From positions 38,638,600 to 38,702,599 of the forward strand of contig NC_087070.1 in assembly GCF_963678635.1 (NCBI RefSeq): a stretch of DNA of 64,000 bases, given 5' to 3'. This document shows positions 9,643 to 22,400 of this stretch, piece after piece. Below the pieces are notes generated by a model. That model saw only the letters and a list, made by a program, of their open reading frames with translations. It ran no database searches and was not told where the DNA came from. The stretch is from Symsagittifera roscoffensis. Taxonomy: Eukaryota; Xenacoelomorpha; Acoela; Convolutidae. The translations under genes and the position numbers were made by a program. How positions within the stretch are numbered: position 1 is the first letter of the stretch; every line of letters starts with the position of its first letter.

Positions 9643-12600
9643 AGAGGGGGCGAGGAGTATGACCCCTAATAAATCGGATATATGCAGAAAAGAGATAAAG
9701 TCCCTACTAGTGTATGATATGATAGAACCATCCAAATCACCGTGGGCGTGTGTAGTAGTGATGGCTAAGAAAAAGGGACCAACCAAGGTATTGTTGTGAC
9801 TTTCGGTATCTGAACTCCGTCACGGCTGCCGATTGATGAGAGGCTGCCGAATTTTGAGAGGCTGCTGAATGATGAGAGGCTGCCGATTGATTAGAGCCTC
9901 TCGAAACTAGGAGATGCAAAATTTTTTACATTTCTTGATTTAGGGTCGGCTTTTTGGCAGATACCACTGAGGAAAAAGGACAAGGACAAGACAGGATTTG
10001 CTTGCGAGCTGGGACTGTTCCAATAGAAGAGGATGCCGTTTGGACTTCGCAATGCTACAGCCACGTTCCAACGATTGATGGCACATGCACTGACAAGTGT
10101 AACGAAGAAAAAAGGCAATTTGGTAATGTGTTACGTGGATGACGTGGTGATAGCGACACCTACTCTAGAGGATCACACCGAACGACTAGACGAGGTGTTC
10201 GCTGGAATTAAAAGAGAAGAACTAAAATGCAAGCCATCGAAGTGTGAGATTCTCAAGGAGTCGATCAAATACCTGGAAAGGATGGTGGACAAATATGGCA
10301 TTAGACCAGACCCAGACGCGGTAGAGGCAGTGCTGACTTTGAAATCACCGAAAACGGAGCATCAGCTAATGAGCTTCCTGGGTTTTGCGAACTATTACAG
10401 TGAGTTCATCAAGGGCTATGCGGACAAAATATATCCAATGCAACAACCCAAGAGGAACAAGGAAAAGAAATTCACGTGGAATAACACGAAGAAATTCACG
10501 AAGAACAGGAGTGTAACGGAAAGACAGTCTTGAGACCGATAGCTTACGGGAGCAAAGTCTTGATTGATACAGAAATGAAAAACGGGGCACCCAAAGCGGA
10601 AATGTTTGCGGTAGTCGCCTTTGTAGAAAAATACAGTGCTTAGCGAACCTTCAAAAAATACCTGGGTAGCGAAACATTCAAGTTACGGGTCGACAACAGG
10701 GCACTCAGTTGGTTGAAAACGTAATCAATGGACCAGAGTTACATTGGGAGATGGATAGTGCGCTTGGATGGTTATAACATGATTATTGAACACAGAACAA
10801 GGGTCAAACATCAAAACGCCGACAGCTTGAGCAAGAAGACGGAACACTACGAGAGACAGGAGCAAAGAGAGGCGGACAGGCCGGAAATCAAAGATGGCTT
10901 CTCATTTATAGACAAGGAGATGTATGACAGTCTTCCACTCAGGAGGTGGCTTGACAAGTCAGGGAAACCAATAGAGGACTATCCCGAGCTACCAGCTGAA
11001 CATGAGGCGAAAGAAATTTTTATGAGAAATCTAGGGATGCCAATGGAAGTGATGCTCAAATCGAAGATAGCGAGGGAAACACTAAAAGCAAAAAGCTACG
11101 ACCTCGATGAAGTGGAGACAAGAAGAGTGACGATAGGAGAGGATTTTAGGAGACTACTCGAGAAACTAGCAGACGATAAACCTGTAGTCCGGAGCAATGA
11201 CAAAGACAAACCGGAGAGGGGGACGAGGAGTATGACCCCTAATAAATCGGATATATGCAGAAAAGAGATAAAGTCCCTATTAGTGTATGATATGATAGAA
11301 CCATCCAAATCACCGTGGGCGTGTGTAGTAGTGATGGCTAAGAAAAAGGAGACCAACCAAGGTATTGTTGTGACTTTCGGTATCTGAACTCCGTCACGGC
11401 TGCCGATTGATGAGAGGCTGCCGAATTTTGAGAGGCTGCTGAATGATGAGAGGCTGCCGATTGATTAGAGCCTCTCGAAACTAGGAGATGCAAAATTTTT
11501 TACATTTCTTGATTTAGGGTCGGCTTTTTGGCAGATACCACTGAGGAAAAAGGACAAGGACAAGACAGGATTTGCTTGCGAGCTGGGACTGTTCCAATAG
11601 AAGAGGATGCCGTTTGGACTTCGCAATGCTACAGCCACGTTCCAACGATTGATGGCACATGCACTGACAAGTGTAACGAAGAAAAAAGGCAATTTGGTAA
11701 TGTGTTACGTGGATGACGTGGTGATAGCGACACCTACTCTGGAGGATCACACCGAACGACTAGACGAGGTGTTCGCTGGAATTAAAAGAGCAGAACTAAA
11801 ATGCAAGCCATCGAAGTGTGAGATTCTCAAGGAGTCGATCAAATACCTGGAAAGGATGTTGGACAAATATGGCATTAGACCAGACCCAGACGCGGTAGAG
11901 GCAGTGCTGACTTGGAAATCACCGAAAACGGAGCATCAGCTAATGAGCTTCCTGGGTTTTGCGAACTATTACAGTGAGTTCATCAAGGGCTATGCGGAAA
12001 AAAATATATCCAATGCAACAACCCAAGAGGAACAAGGAAAAGAAATTCACGTGGAATAACACGAAGAAATTCACGAAGAACAGGAGTGTAACGGAAAGAC
12101 AGTCTTGAAACCGATAGCTTACGGGAGCAAAGTCTTGATTGATACAGAAATGAAAAACGGGGCACCCAAAGCGGAAATGTTTGCGGTAGTCGCCTTTGTA
12201 GAAAAATACAGTGCTTAGCGAACCTTCAAAAAATACCTGGGTAGCGAAACATTCAAGTTACGCGTCGACAACAGGGCACTCAGTTGGTTGAAAACGTAAT
12301 CAATGGACCAGAGTTACATTGGGAGATGGATAGTGCGCTTGGATGGTTATAACATGATTATTGAACACAGAACAAGGGTCAAACATCAAAACGCCGACAG
12401 CTTGAGCAAGAAGACGGAACACTACGAGAGACAGGAGCAAAGAGAGGCGGACAGGCCGGAAATCAAAGATGGCTTCTCATTTATAGACAAGGAGATGTAT
12501 GACAGTCTTCCACTCAGAGGTGGCTTGACAAGTCAGGGAAACCAATAGAGGACTATCCCGAGCTACCAGCTGAACATGAGGCGAAAGAAATTTTTATGAG

Positions 12601-13847
12601 AAATCTAGGGATGCCAATGGAAGTGATGCTCAAATCGAAGATAGCGAGGGAAACACTAAAAGCAAAAAGCTACGACCTCGATGAAGTGGAGACAAGAAGG
12701 GTGAAGATAGGAGAGGATTTTAGGAGACTACTCGAGAAACTAGCAGACGATAAACCTGTAGTCCGGAGCAATGACAAAGACAAACCGGAGAGGGGGACGA
12801 GGAGTATGACCCCTAATAAATCGGATATATGTAGAAAAGAGATAAAGTCCCTATTAGTGTATGATATGATAGAACCATCCAAATCACCGTGGGCGTGTGT
12901 AGTAGTGATGACTAAGAAAAAGGAGACCAACCAAGGTATTGTTGTGACTTTCGGTATCTGAACTCCGTCACGACTGCAGATTGATGAGAGGCTGCCGAAT
13001 TTTGAGAGGCTGCTGAATGATGAGAGGCTGCCGATTGATTAGACCCTCTCGAAACTAGGAGATGCAAAATTTTTTACATTTCTTGATTTAGGGTCGGCTT
13101 TTTGGCAGATACCACTGAGGAAAAAGGACAAGGACAAGACAAGGTTTGCTTGCGAGCTGGGACTGTTCCAATAGAAGAGGATGCCGTTTGGACTTCGCAA
13201 TGCTACAGCCACGTTCCAACGATTGATGGCACATGCACTGACAAGTGTAACGAAGAAAAAAGGCAATTTGGTAATGTGTTACGTGGATGACGTGGTGATA
13301 GCGACACCTACTCTAGAGGATCACACCGAACGACTAGACGAGGTGTTCGCTGGAATTAAAAGAGCAGAACTAAAATGCAAGCCATCGAAGTGTGAGATTC
13401 TCAAGGAGTCGATCAAATACCTGGAAAGGATGGTGGACAAATATGGCATTAGACCAGACCCAGACGCGGTAGAGGCAGTGCTGACTTGGAAATCAGCGAA
13501 AACGGAGCATCAGCTAATGAGCTTCCTGGGTTTTGCGAACTATTACAGTGAGTTCATCAAGGGCTATGCGGACAAAATATATCCAATGCAACAACCCAAG
13601 AGGAACAAGGAAAAGAAATTCACGTGGAATAACACGAAGAAATTCACGAAGAACAGGAGTGTAACGGAAAGACAGTCTTGAGACCGATAGCTTACGGGAG
13701 CAAAGTCTTGATTGATACAGAAATGAAAAACGGGGCACCCAAAGCGGAAATGTTTGCGGTAGTCGCCTTTGTAGAAAAATACAGTGCTTAGCGAACCTTC
13801 AAAAAATACCTGGGTAGCGAAACATTCAAGTTACGGGTCGACAACAG
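9643..13847 (+). repeat. 1574-bp tandem amplification (2.67 units) of the RT-RNase H region in copy A
   Basis: Units begin at about 9643, 11217 and 12791, exactly 1574 bp apart, and the third stops at 13847. Units 1 and 2 differ at only about a dozen positions (roughly 0.7 percent). Each full unit carries reverse transcriptase motifs (FLDLGSAFWQIPLR, MPFGLRNATATFQRLM, CYVDDVV, SFLGFANYYSEFI), RNase H remnants (APKAEMFAVVAFVEKY, LRVDNRALSWLKT) and the connection segment (RWIVRLDGYNMIIEHR, HQNADSLSKK). The amplification is much younger than the element, because the copies share the same decay and hardly differ. All units are broken. Confidence 0.9.
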
Positions 13848-14863
13848 ACTATACCAGACGGAAGCGTTGTTCAGATCGCACGAACAGATGGGACATCAGG
13901 GGATAGACAAGGTACAACAAAGAATACTACGCAGCTTTGGTTAGCCAGGGTTGAGAAAGGCTTGCGAAAGGTGGGTGCACGCATGTTTGGCGTGTTTGCA
14001 AGTGAAACAGCCTAGAAAAATGTAATTCCCTTTTAAGTCCGTGGAAAGCTCGGGATTTACCGAGGTCGTGCAGATAGACCATCAGAAGACCTGCATGACC
14101 GACTCGGGTTACAATCAGGTACTGGTAGTTATAGACCACTTTATGAAACTGGCAGAAGCGGTACCATGTCAGCCGGACTCAGCGGAATTGCTCAAGCGCA
14201 TTCAACAACCTACCATACTCAAACGAACGGATTAGTGGAGAGGCAGAACAGAACACTGGTGAACATGCTCAGGGTCTATTGCTCGAGATACATTACAAAT
14301 TGGGATAAATATCTGCCGCAAGTGGTAGGGGTGTATAACAGCACGCAGCACTCAACAACAGGGATCAGTCCTTTCATGGTGTTAACTGGCAGGGAGAGAG
14401 CGGTGCCCCTGACATTCTTCTATCCACGATACGGAGAGAAAAAGACGTCGCTCCAGGCGTGTGTGAAGGAAGCGGTCAGGAGACAACAGGAATTGAACGA
14501 GCTCTGTAGAAGGAACACGGCGCAGGCAAAAATGAGACAGCAGAAGACGTACCATGAAAAAATACTTCAGGTGAACCGTATGCTGTGGTAGGACTATACG
14601 TCTGGGTGTTCCAGAATTTCATACCACCAAAAGGGACTGAAAACTTACCGAAGAAATTGAGAGGACCGTTTATGATAATGGAGGTACACCAGCAGGGCCG
14701 GTTCTGTCGCTTGAGAACAGAGCATGCGGCGCACTTCGAAAATCGGAAACCTCACTCCCATCTCCGGAAGACTGGTATGTACCACAGAATATTGAAGGAC
14801 TCGAGTATCAATATTCTCTGGACTCGAGTATCAATATTGAAGGACTCGAGTATCGGCATGTGA
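13848..14863 (+). pseudogene. Fossil integrase of copy A
   Basis: The zinc-binding HHCC domain is visible (SHEQMGHQGIDK then CERWVHACLACLQV, about 13885-14010). Parts of the DDE catalytic core follow (VVQIDH; STTYHTQTNGLVERQNRTL near 14195-14260) and then a C-terminal LRGPFMIMEV-type segment near 14660-14690. Integrase joins element DNA into the host chromosome. The gene is broken in several places. Near 14794-14856 the phrase GGACTCGAGTATC is repeated three times, a local slippage-type repeat. Confidence 0.75.
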
Positions 14864-16027
14864 GGTGAGCGAGAAAAGCACCAGAGAGAAGAATGACGGC
14901 AATGAGGACGTGAGCATTGGTGATAATGAGAAAATAGAGGTTGATTCGGACGTAGTATCTTTTGCGGAGGAAGATTGGAATGATCAGGAGCAGAACGAGG
15001 TACCAAAATGATCAGAACCAGACTTGCCGATGACTACAGGGACAAGAAAAGGCGATCGCAAACGGACAGGCATGAGGTACAACAGTTATGGTGACGACTT
15101 CCTGATTGACAAGATGTAACCCGAGGAGATAGGCGAAGAGTTGGTGAACGTGCGCGAGCTGGTAGCCAATGAAGAATGGCAGATCATCAACGACAATTAA
15201 CATTCCTTAAAAGAAGACAACTCCATACCAGAACGAGAAGTAGACCTGGAACAAAGCGAGATAGAAAAAAGGGAAAATTTAAACCTGAGGATACTGGAAT
15301 GGATACATAACCTTAGGACTGACGAGAAGGAAGCGCAGAATATCCAACAAGTCGACGTATCAGCAATGAAACATGTGAAAACAGGAAATCCACTATTTGG
15401 TTGGACAGCCACTGACCAGCCACTGGAAATACCACCGGATAACTTGAACCCAACACCATCGACGGGGACGTCGATAAATATTTTTGTCCGGAGAGTCGGG
15501 GTAGGACTTACCCACACCGAAAATTTCATGATAAAGAAGTTCAGGGATATGAGAGAGACTAATGGGTTGGAATTGGATCAGGAGAAAGCTGAGCCTACCA
15601 TAGGAAGAAATTTAATGGATCAGGAGAAAGCTGAGCCTACCATAGGAAGAAATTGAACATCCTGATCACAGACAGCGACTTCATTTTATCAGATAAGACT
15701 AGTGCGATCTGCATAACAGCGGAGATGAGCTTCAACACGAGACTGGAAGCAGACTTCGAAAGAGAATATCAGAACGTAGAGTTTCTACTTAGGTAGAGAC
15801 CGGGGTTGGGAGGAATGGCTGCGCTTCCCTCTTCGGTTTCACAAGTTCCTGGTAAATACGTGTGTTTTTTGGTGACGAGGGTGAATGAAAGGAACACGAT
15901 AGACCCCGAGCATGTGATGTTGGCGCTAACGAGGTTGAGGGACTTCATGGTCGAAAGAGGGATACGAGAGGTCTCAATGTCGGTCTACGATCCAAACAGG
16001 GGCAGTTTGAACCCTAGGGAGTTATAA
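14864..16027 (+). pseudogene. Post-integrase coding remnant of copy A
   Basis: Acidic, charged sequence (about 14900-15350) leads to a region conserved with copy B: KYVCFLVTRVNERNTIDPEH and VMLALTRLRDFMVERG near 15855-15965, which matches the minus-strand segment at about 36090-36200. This conservation suggests a genuine protein segment downstream of integrase, family unrecognised. It is broken. Confidence 0.55.
15575..15656 (+). repeat. 42-bp direct duplication in the post-integrase segment
   Basis: GGATCAGGAGAAAGCTGAGC starts at 15575 and again at 15617 and continues identically to about 15655. This is a perfect in-phase duplication of 14 codons and looks recent. Confidence 0.9.
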
Positions 16028-16571
16028 GCCATCCTGTACGTGGTCTTTGCAGAGATGGAAACCATGGCGCACACAAGAATTACTACTTGAGCTAGGTAAA
16101 AGGGGGCCCAAATTAGGTAGACGTAATTTGATCTAATTGGCATGGCAATTAAATTCTAAAGAAATAATGGTGCTAAAACATGAAATAAGTCTGCATGCTT
16201 TTAAATGTTTAAATTGAATTGTTTTATCGAGAAACTGCTAGGATAAGGTTTTAAAGATAGTAAGGGGAGAAGTTTAGCATGGGCATGAGCGAGAAACATC
16301 TTGGTCTAAAAATGTATTCTAGTTTTAGATTGATTTGTGAATTGATTTGATAATCAAACTACATATACTCGAATAAAACAGGAAAGATTTCAAACGGTTC
16401 TTCACTAGCAGTAATAAAGATTTTTCTTGAGTTTAACTGGGAAGGTATTTTTTGAGTTGGTTTGGGAAAGGTATTTCTTGAGCTGGTTTGGGAAAGGTTT
16501 TTCTTGAGTTGTCTTGGGAAAGGTATTTCTTGAGTTTGTTGATACGTGAGATCGCTTGAGAAGAAGCAACG
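16028..16571. repeat. Non-coding joint of copy A with 26-bp tandem repeats
   Basis: There is no coding sequence between the pol part and the accessory module. From about 16421 to 16548 a 26-bp unit, of the form TTTCTTGAGTTGGTTTGGGA plus AAGGTA, is repeated nearly five times. Copy B has a shorter repeat of similar flavour at the same place (35920-35990). The joint could hold an internal promoter, a translation-entry structure or a decayed LTR; the sequence does not decide. Confidence 0.7.
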
Positions 16572-17779
16572 ATGGCGGATCGCTTCTGGAAGTCTATGCC
16601 GGCAGCGCTCAAAAAACCTACCCTCGATGAGCTATACAAGTGCTTGAGGTACCTCGATTACACACAAGTGGACGAAAGACAGGCGGTAATGTTGAATGCC
16701 AATCTGCAACTGGAAGCGCAAGGCGAATGCAGGGAGTCAGCAACTGAGGCTGTGTTGATGGTGGGCTACATTTCAGATTGAATATCACATCAAGAGCAGA
16801 CCAGATGGCTATCCTGGAATGTGGATGGAGGCCTGAGAGGACATGACCTAGCGAGAAAACCTGGGTTGAGCAACGACACGGAATATGGTGCGGGGGATAT
16901 TCCCCTTCCGACCAGACCACCAGCAGGAGCAGGGACTCAATCCACAAGCAAACCACCATCGATGTTCCGGTCGCAACAAACAGAAGAGTCATATCCAGAT
17001 CTCAGCAGCATGAAGAGAGAGTTGGAAAGGATCCAAAGGGAACGGGACAAGGCCAACCTGGAAAGTGACCCAGCGGTTTTTGATAGGGATCAAGCCAAGC
17101 TTGATCGCGACCAGGTAAAACTTGAGCGAGAAAAGGCGATTCTCGACCGAGATCTGCTGATGGCAGAACGGGAGCAAGAACAGAGACTACAAGAAAGTCA
17201 GAAATCGAAACGGCTACAAAGGAGGCAGCAAGCGGTTGCGAGTGGTAAGAAGAAAAAGAGGAGTGCGACTGAACCGGCTGTCGCGAGGTCGAGACCAGAG
17301 TCGCGGATGGAGGTACACGAAGCTCCTCGGGCGAGCGGTTGCTTCAACTTGGACCGTGTGGCCCAAGAACACGTTAATGAGGGCCTGGAAATATGGACAC
17401 CTCCCGAGCCAGTTCCTTCCCTGCGCAATCTAGAGACAAACCCAATTAGGCCTTTGATGGAAATCTCGTTGCCGGTATTGACGCCCAGTTCAACCAGTGG
17501 TATTCAAAGCGGGTTGAACACGTCGCGCCTCAGGGAGTTGCAAGAGAGGTTGCAGTCAAGGGCTCGCGAGAACCCAGCACGAGAGGAGCGACCTCCCACT
17601 TGGAGAGATCGTCCAGTGAGGAGTGTGATAATCGCAAGCTACAAAAAGAACACAGACGGTGCCTATCACAGGCATAACCGGATGGACTGGACGGTGGCAC
17701 AACGCGCAAGGAGGGATGCCTTCCACGACGATTCTTGGGCTGAATATTTCACGCAGCCCAGGATATCCGAGGGTGCAGT

Positions 17780-18240
17780 CCACTTGATTATAGGAGACAG
17801 CCTGATACGAGTGTTAACGCGAATCCAGGCGCATTGGCTGGTGGGAGTCTTTTCTGGTGCTGCAACACCCCAGTTGTTGGCGTCGCTAGAGATGATGGAG
17901 ATGGCGAAGATGTACACGGTCACGCTGATGATGGGAACCAATGACGTGTCCAGAGGCGAGTCGAGGAAAGTAATGAGGCTCCAGGAGAAGATGAGTTGTA
18001 TTCTTGATGAATTGAGGATTATACAGATCCAGCAAAACTCACTGTTTGCACCGTCCCGTACAATATGATGGCTGACCATAATGCGAGGGAGATGAGCGAC
18101 AGGGTGCGTAACCTCAACGAAATCATCAGACAAATCCAGCAGAGGAGCGTACTACCCGTGAGACTAATTGACGTGGCAAGCATGATGGAACATTCTGTTC
18201 CGGATGATGCGTCATCGGAAGGCATCCATTGCGACAGGCC
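17780..18240 (+). pseudogene. SGNH (GDSL) hydrolase-like domain in the accessory module of copy A
   Basis: Block I is IIGDSLIR (GDSL at 17792-17803), which would hold the nucleophilic Ser. Block III is MMGTNDVSRGE (GTND at 17933-17944), giving the oxyanion Asn. A block V-like GIHCDRP lies at 18221-18241, and copy B has the more classical DGIHFDRP at the same place near 34255-34280. Order and spacing (about 145 residues from block I to block V) fit the SGNH esterase fold. Esterase-type domains are known in ORF1 of CR1-like LINEs; in an LTR element it is unusual. Catalysis is inferred from motifs only. Confidence 0.65.
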
Positions 18241-18807
18241 TAGGGGCTAAACGGTGTCTTCCAAATACACTTAAACCTTCTGGAGTCAGAGATGCTGGAG
18301 ACGGGCAAGTTGACCTTTGGTCCACCCCCAATACCACTCTTCTTCGCTGCTAGGCCCTTGTCCGATCGTTTGGGAGGAAGAACCGATTCGAGGGAAAACT
18401 CAAGGAGCAGCAGGAGTAGACAACTAGGAGCCACACCGATGGAAGGAGACGAGGCAGAATTGTCCACACCCCCGAGCTCGGTAGTGTCCTCGGTGGTGGT
18501 GGTGGACAACAAGAAGACAGAAAGACCAGGAGAAGCGAGCAAAGCCCGATATCCAGAGAGAGTAAAGGATCTAGACCTGGAGGATCTGGCATGTAGACAA
18601 GAGTTGGCGGAGACTCTGGGGCTTAAGAATTTAAAGCTCGAGGACTTGAGCAGGCATCACTGTGTGGACTGGCTGAAGGCCCACGAGGCGCATTTCTCGA
18701 GAGCCAAGACACTAGAGACCGCAGACTTAACGGGAATTTCGCAAAAATCAAAAATGGGCCCAGTCAACCACAAGCTCCTCAAGTAGCTGGGGAGTCCAGG
18801 TCTAATT

Positions 18808-19450
18808 GTGGAACCTCCCAAGCATCGAACAAGCATAGACATGATCAGAGTGGCGATTCCCGCACAGCTGAGAATAGTCGAAAAGCTTCTTGAGCCAAAG
18901 AGCATGGGGATCACGGACACCGGATACATGGGTCCAAAGCTCGCCGAAGACCCAAGGTATGGGAGATCCTGTGGGACTTCACAGCTAGCCAAAACCTTGG
19001 CCGTGTACGATCGATCAGACCCTGGAGCAGCGAGGGCAATCATCTTGGCAGGATCGGACTTCGAGGGGACTCCGCCGAAATTATTTTGGCCGGAAACCCT
19101 AGTGTATCTGCTGCCTGTGGCGAAATTGAACCAAATGTTGACCCTGGTGGTGGCTATAAAATCGGAGACGCCGTGTGAGCCAGAGCTGTTGCTATTCGCG
19201 GGGATGAATGACCACCTGCATGCGGCAGGACTTCTCGAGCACTTGACAGGTGGGGAACTAACCCCCAAGAGAATCTGGGAATGAACGAGGTGCAGGAGTT
19301 GGTAGCTTCTCGATTCGGGCCAAAGATGAGAGTGGTGTTTACGTCATCGCCAGGCTACGCGAGCATGCCACCAGCCTTGCAGTTCGTGTATGCAATATTG
19401 ATTCTGATAGCAGAGGGCAACGCGTGGCGGTTGCTTATGGCCGCTCCGAA
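18808..19450 (+). pseudogene. Second SGNH-like domain in the accessory module of copy A
   Basis: IILAGSDFEG near 19035-19070 resembles a divergent block I. ELLLFAGMNDHLHAAG near 19185-19230 carries a G-x-N-D block III at 19201-19212. RVVFTSSPGYASMPPA near 19330-19375 follows where a later block would be. Copy B has the matching YAGMNDQRG and VVCTRR segments near 33300-33450. The case is weaker than for the first domain. Confidence 0.4.
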
Positions 19451-22400
19451 TCGCGAATTGGAGCCAGTAAACTTGAGACTTCTTAAGGATGTATCTGAGA
19501 CTTCTTGCGGACGTATCTCATGCTCTGAGGGGATTTTTTTAGCTGGCAGACATCTTGATTGTGCTGGATGAGGTTCTCTGCCTTGAGGTGTCGAATCCTG
19601 CCCGGCAGCTGAAGTTTAACCCGGAGATAGGGGACGATCACCCTGCGATAACCCATCTAACCGCCAGCCTGTGGTTCCGGAGTACGAGCTCTACCGGCAG
19701 GGCTAGAGACCAAAAAATGGCAGAAAGTATGTGGCCGCGGCCGAGAAACAACTAGAACCGATAGGATATCGCTTGACACAAGAGAGAGGGAGGTGGCCGT
19801 TTCTGACCCCGAGACTCTAGAATGCGATGGACAAGACGAGAAAAAGTGCTCCACCTCTCATTAAACAAATATGGAATTTTCTTGAGGAGCAGTTAGAGGT
19901 GGCATAAGGTAGGGAGATGACGGTGAGAAGATTTGTCACAGATGGTAATGAAGTCACCATCGGAGGGTTCTGGATGGAGCTTGCGAAGGGCGAACTGAAG
20001 ACCTGGAAGAACCACGAGATCTTGAGATTCTTGAGCCCATGCTGGGAAAAGAAGTATCTGAACAAGGTGTTTTACGCGGGAGACACCATCTTTGAAGCAT
20101 TCCTGCAGGAGCTCTTGAATTTGCCCATCAACCTCCTGCTAGCCTTGTATCTGGTATACCCCATGTACTTGTTCAATATGGGGCCGGCTTACATGTTCAG
20201 TAGGGGCGTGGGAACGCTCCGGATTGATGGCTGTTTGACGTTGGGACTCTTGACGCACGGGGAATTATCGGCGTTTCATCGGTTGATAAAGTATGGGGAA
20301 CCCCTGTCGGTAAGGAAGGCTCACCCGAATGTGGAGACCTATTCGTACAAGTGTGCTGCCGGACTGAAGACGTTGCTTGTGGAGTATCTGCTGATGCAGA
20401 ATCGATACTTGACGGGCGAAGAAAGAAATCCCAAGACGAGAGAAGAAGTGAGAGATGCGAATGGGGGCATACTTCTTCTGACCTGTGTTTGGCCATGAGA
20501 TATGACCCGGTGGGGATGATTGGAGGCTTGGGGGAAGTGGTGATCTGCGTCTATGGGCCAGCAGTGACGTATGCATTCCCCGGGTCCACTCATGGTGGCG
20601 TATCGGCACTCGGTGGTGCACGTGAGCCTGATCAGCATTCTAGATGGGACGGCACTCAACTGGTGCAGACAAGAAGACTTGAGAGCGCTGATGATTGAGA
20701 CAGTGCTTTTTGGAAAAGTCAAGGATCACGAGCTAGTGGTGTGCACCTTCAGGGGACAACTGCAGTGCAGAATGGGAGGAAAACGTGAAGGTCCCATCGA
20801 GGCCTATCCCAAGTTCTGGAACCTGAATCCGGTGGCGAGGGACAAGAGGGAAGTCTTGAGGATCCCGGCGTGGCGAGGAGTTTCGAATTCACGAAAAAGG
20901 AATTGGAAACGATATTAGAGCGGGATGTCCTACCCGCTGCCGTCCCCGAGTTCCGACGATGAGAAGAATGACCCTGGGAATGAACAGCCCCATGGTAGTT
21001 CCTTCCCTACACGCGAGAGCCACGGTGGAGAGACAGCAAAGAGAGTTCACGGACGGCTGGGATCCTTTGTTCATTGGATACTCGGCAGCGGTGTATTTCC
21101 ACACGAGTGAAAGCAAGATAAATTCGTGGGCTACACAAACGAAGAAGATGCGAGGCTCGATGCCCCCTAACTTTGAGGATGTCTTGAGAACACTTGAGGA
21201 GGCTGGACTTGAGAACAAGCTGCCAATATATGACGATGGAAGGATAATCGTGGAGGAGGGTCACATGGCTCTGAAGGACGATATGAAGTTTGCCAGAAGA
21301 AAGTACCGAGCGCCTTATGGGCTGGAGGAATTGGAGTTGAGGCAAGACGGGAAAAAGCTTAATGCGGCAGGGTCCCTGTATGTATTCCTCAACGAGGATA
21401 AGAATGCGGATCCGACAACGCCCCCGCCCTTGTCAGTGGGTACCCCTGGAGACAAGAGAAGCCTCCACGTAGAAAACAGGTTCAGAGAGGTGCTAGAAAG
21501 AGAGCAAGGCGAATCAGGAGAGGGGAAAGCATGGATGAAACCCTCAGTGAAGCAGGAGAAGAGATGGAGGTGGGAAACACCTGATCAGGGCGCAACGGAA
21601 AGGTATTTTACCACAAAGAAGTTACTACAAGACTTGAGTGGGAAAGACTGGGCGAACACGGCTACCCCACCCCTGGAATCTCCCGGCAGAAATCTGGAGC
21701 TGCCTTTGATGAGTGAAACCTCCAACATGGAAATGCTACTTTTGAGTGCGGAAGAAAGAAAGAAGAACACGTTTGAGGGAAATAAATGGATGTTCTTGGA
21801 CATGCTAGATGAGAAGGCGTGGCAAGATTTCTTGAGTGAATTCAACCAGAGAGTGGGGCGCGAGACTAAGCTGGAAGACTTCAAGGAAGAACTGTGGAGT
21901 ACGGTGATGAAGTTCGGGAAACCTGCCTTGTTAGGCACCGGACTAGACGAGAAAGCGAGAAAGGAGCTGCTTGAGAAGATGATTAGTCTAATGGAATTAA
22001 AGCAGAAGACTGAGGCCAACCCATGTAAAGACAGCTCTACTCTAAATGAAAAAACTGATGATAATGGATTTAGGATTGGAATGGGTGATAAAAATAGAAC
22101 TAGTAATATGATTAAAAATTTTAATATCCTTAAGGCTCGAGAAGAGGGAGGCAAGAGTCGGAGAAACAAGATCTGGATAAAAAGGTTGAGTCAGTGATGA
22201 TAGTGGCGACGCCCCCGAGTAAAGGAATAAGGTCTAGGAAAAGGAAACGCGAGGCAGAAGAGTCGTGTCCTTCGGCGGATGCGGTTTCAGATAAGAATCT
22301 AAAAGAGACGGCTCCCATGATTTTAGCGCGATGGAAAACAGTGGCCTACAAGAGCAGCTCAATATCCAGGAAGTTGGCCGAGGTGCTGCGGGAAATGGAA

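Noticed and set aside
16618-16992. Long opposite-strand ORFs throughout copies A, B and element C
   Set aside because: They mirror the coding strand's composition and carry no conserved motifs; shadows of the real frames.
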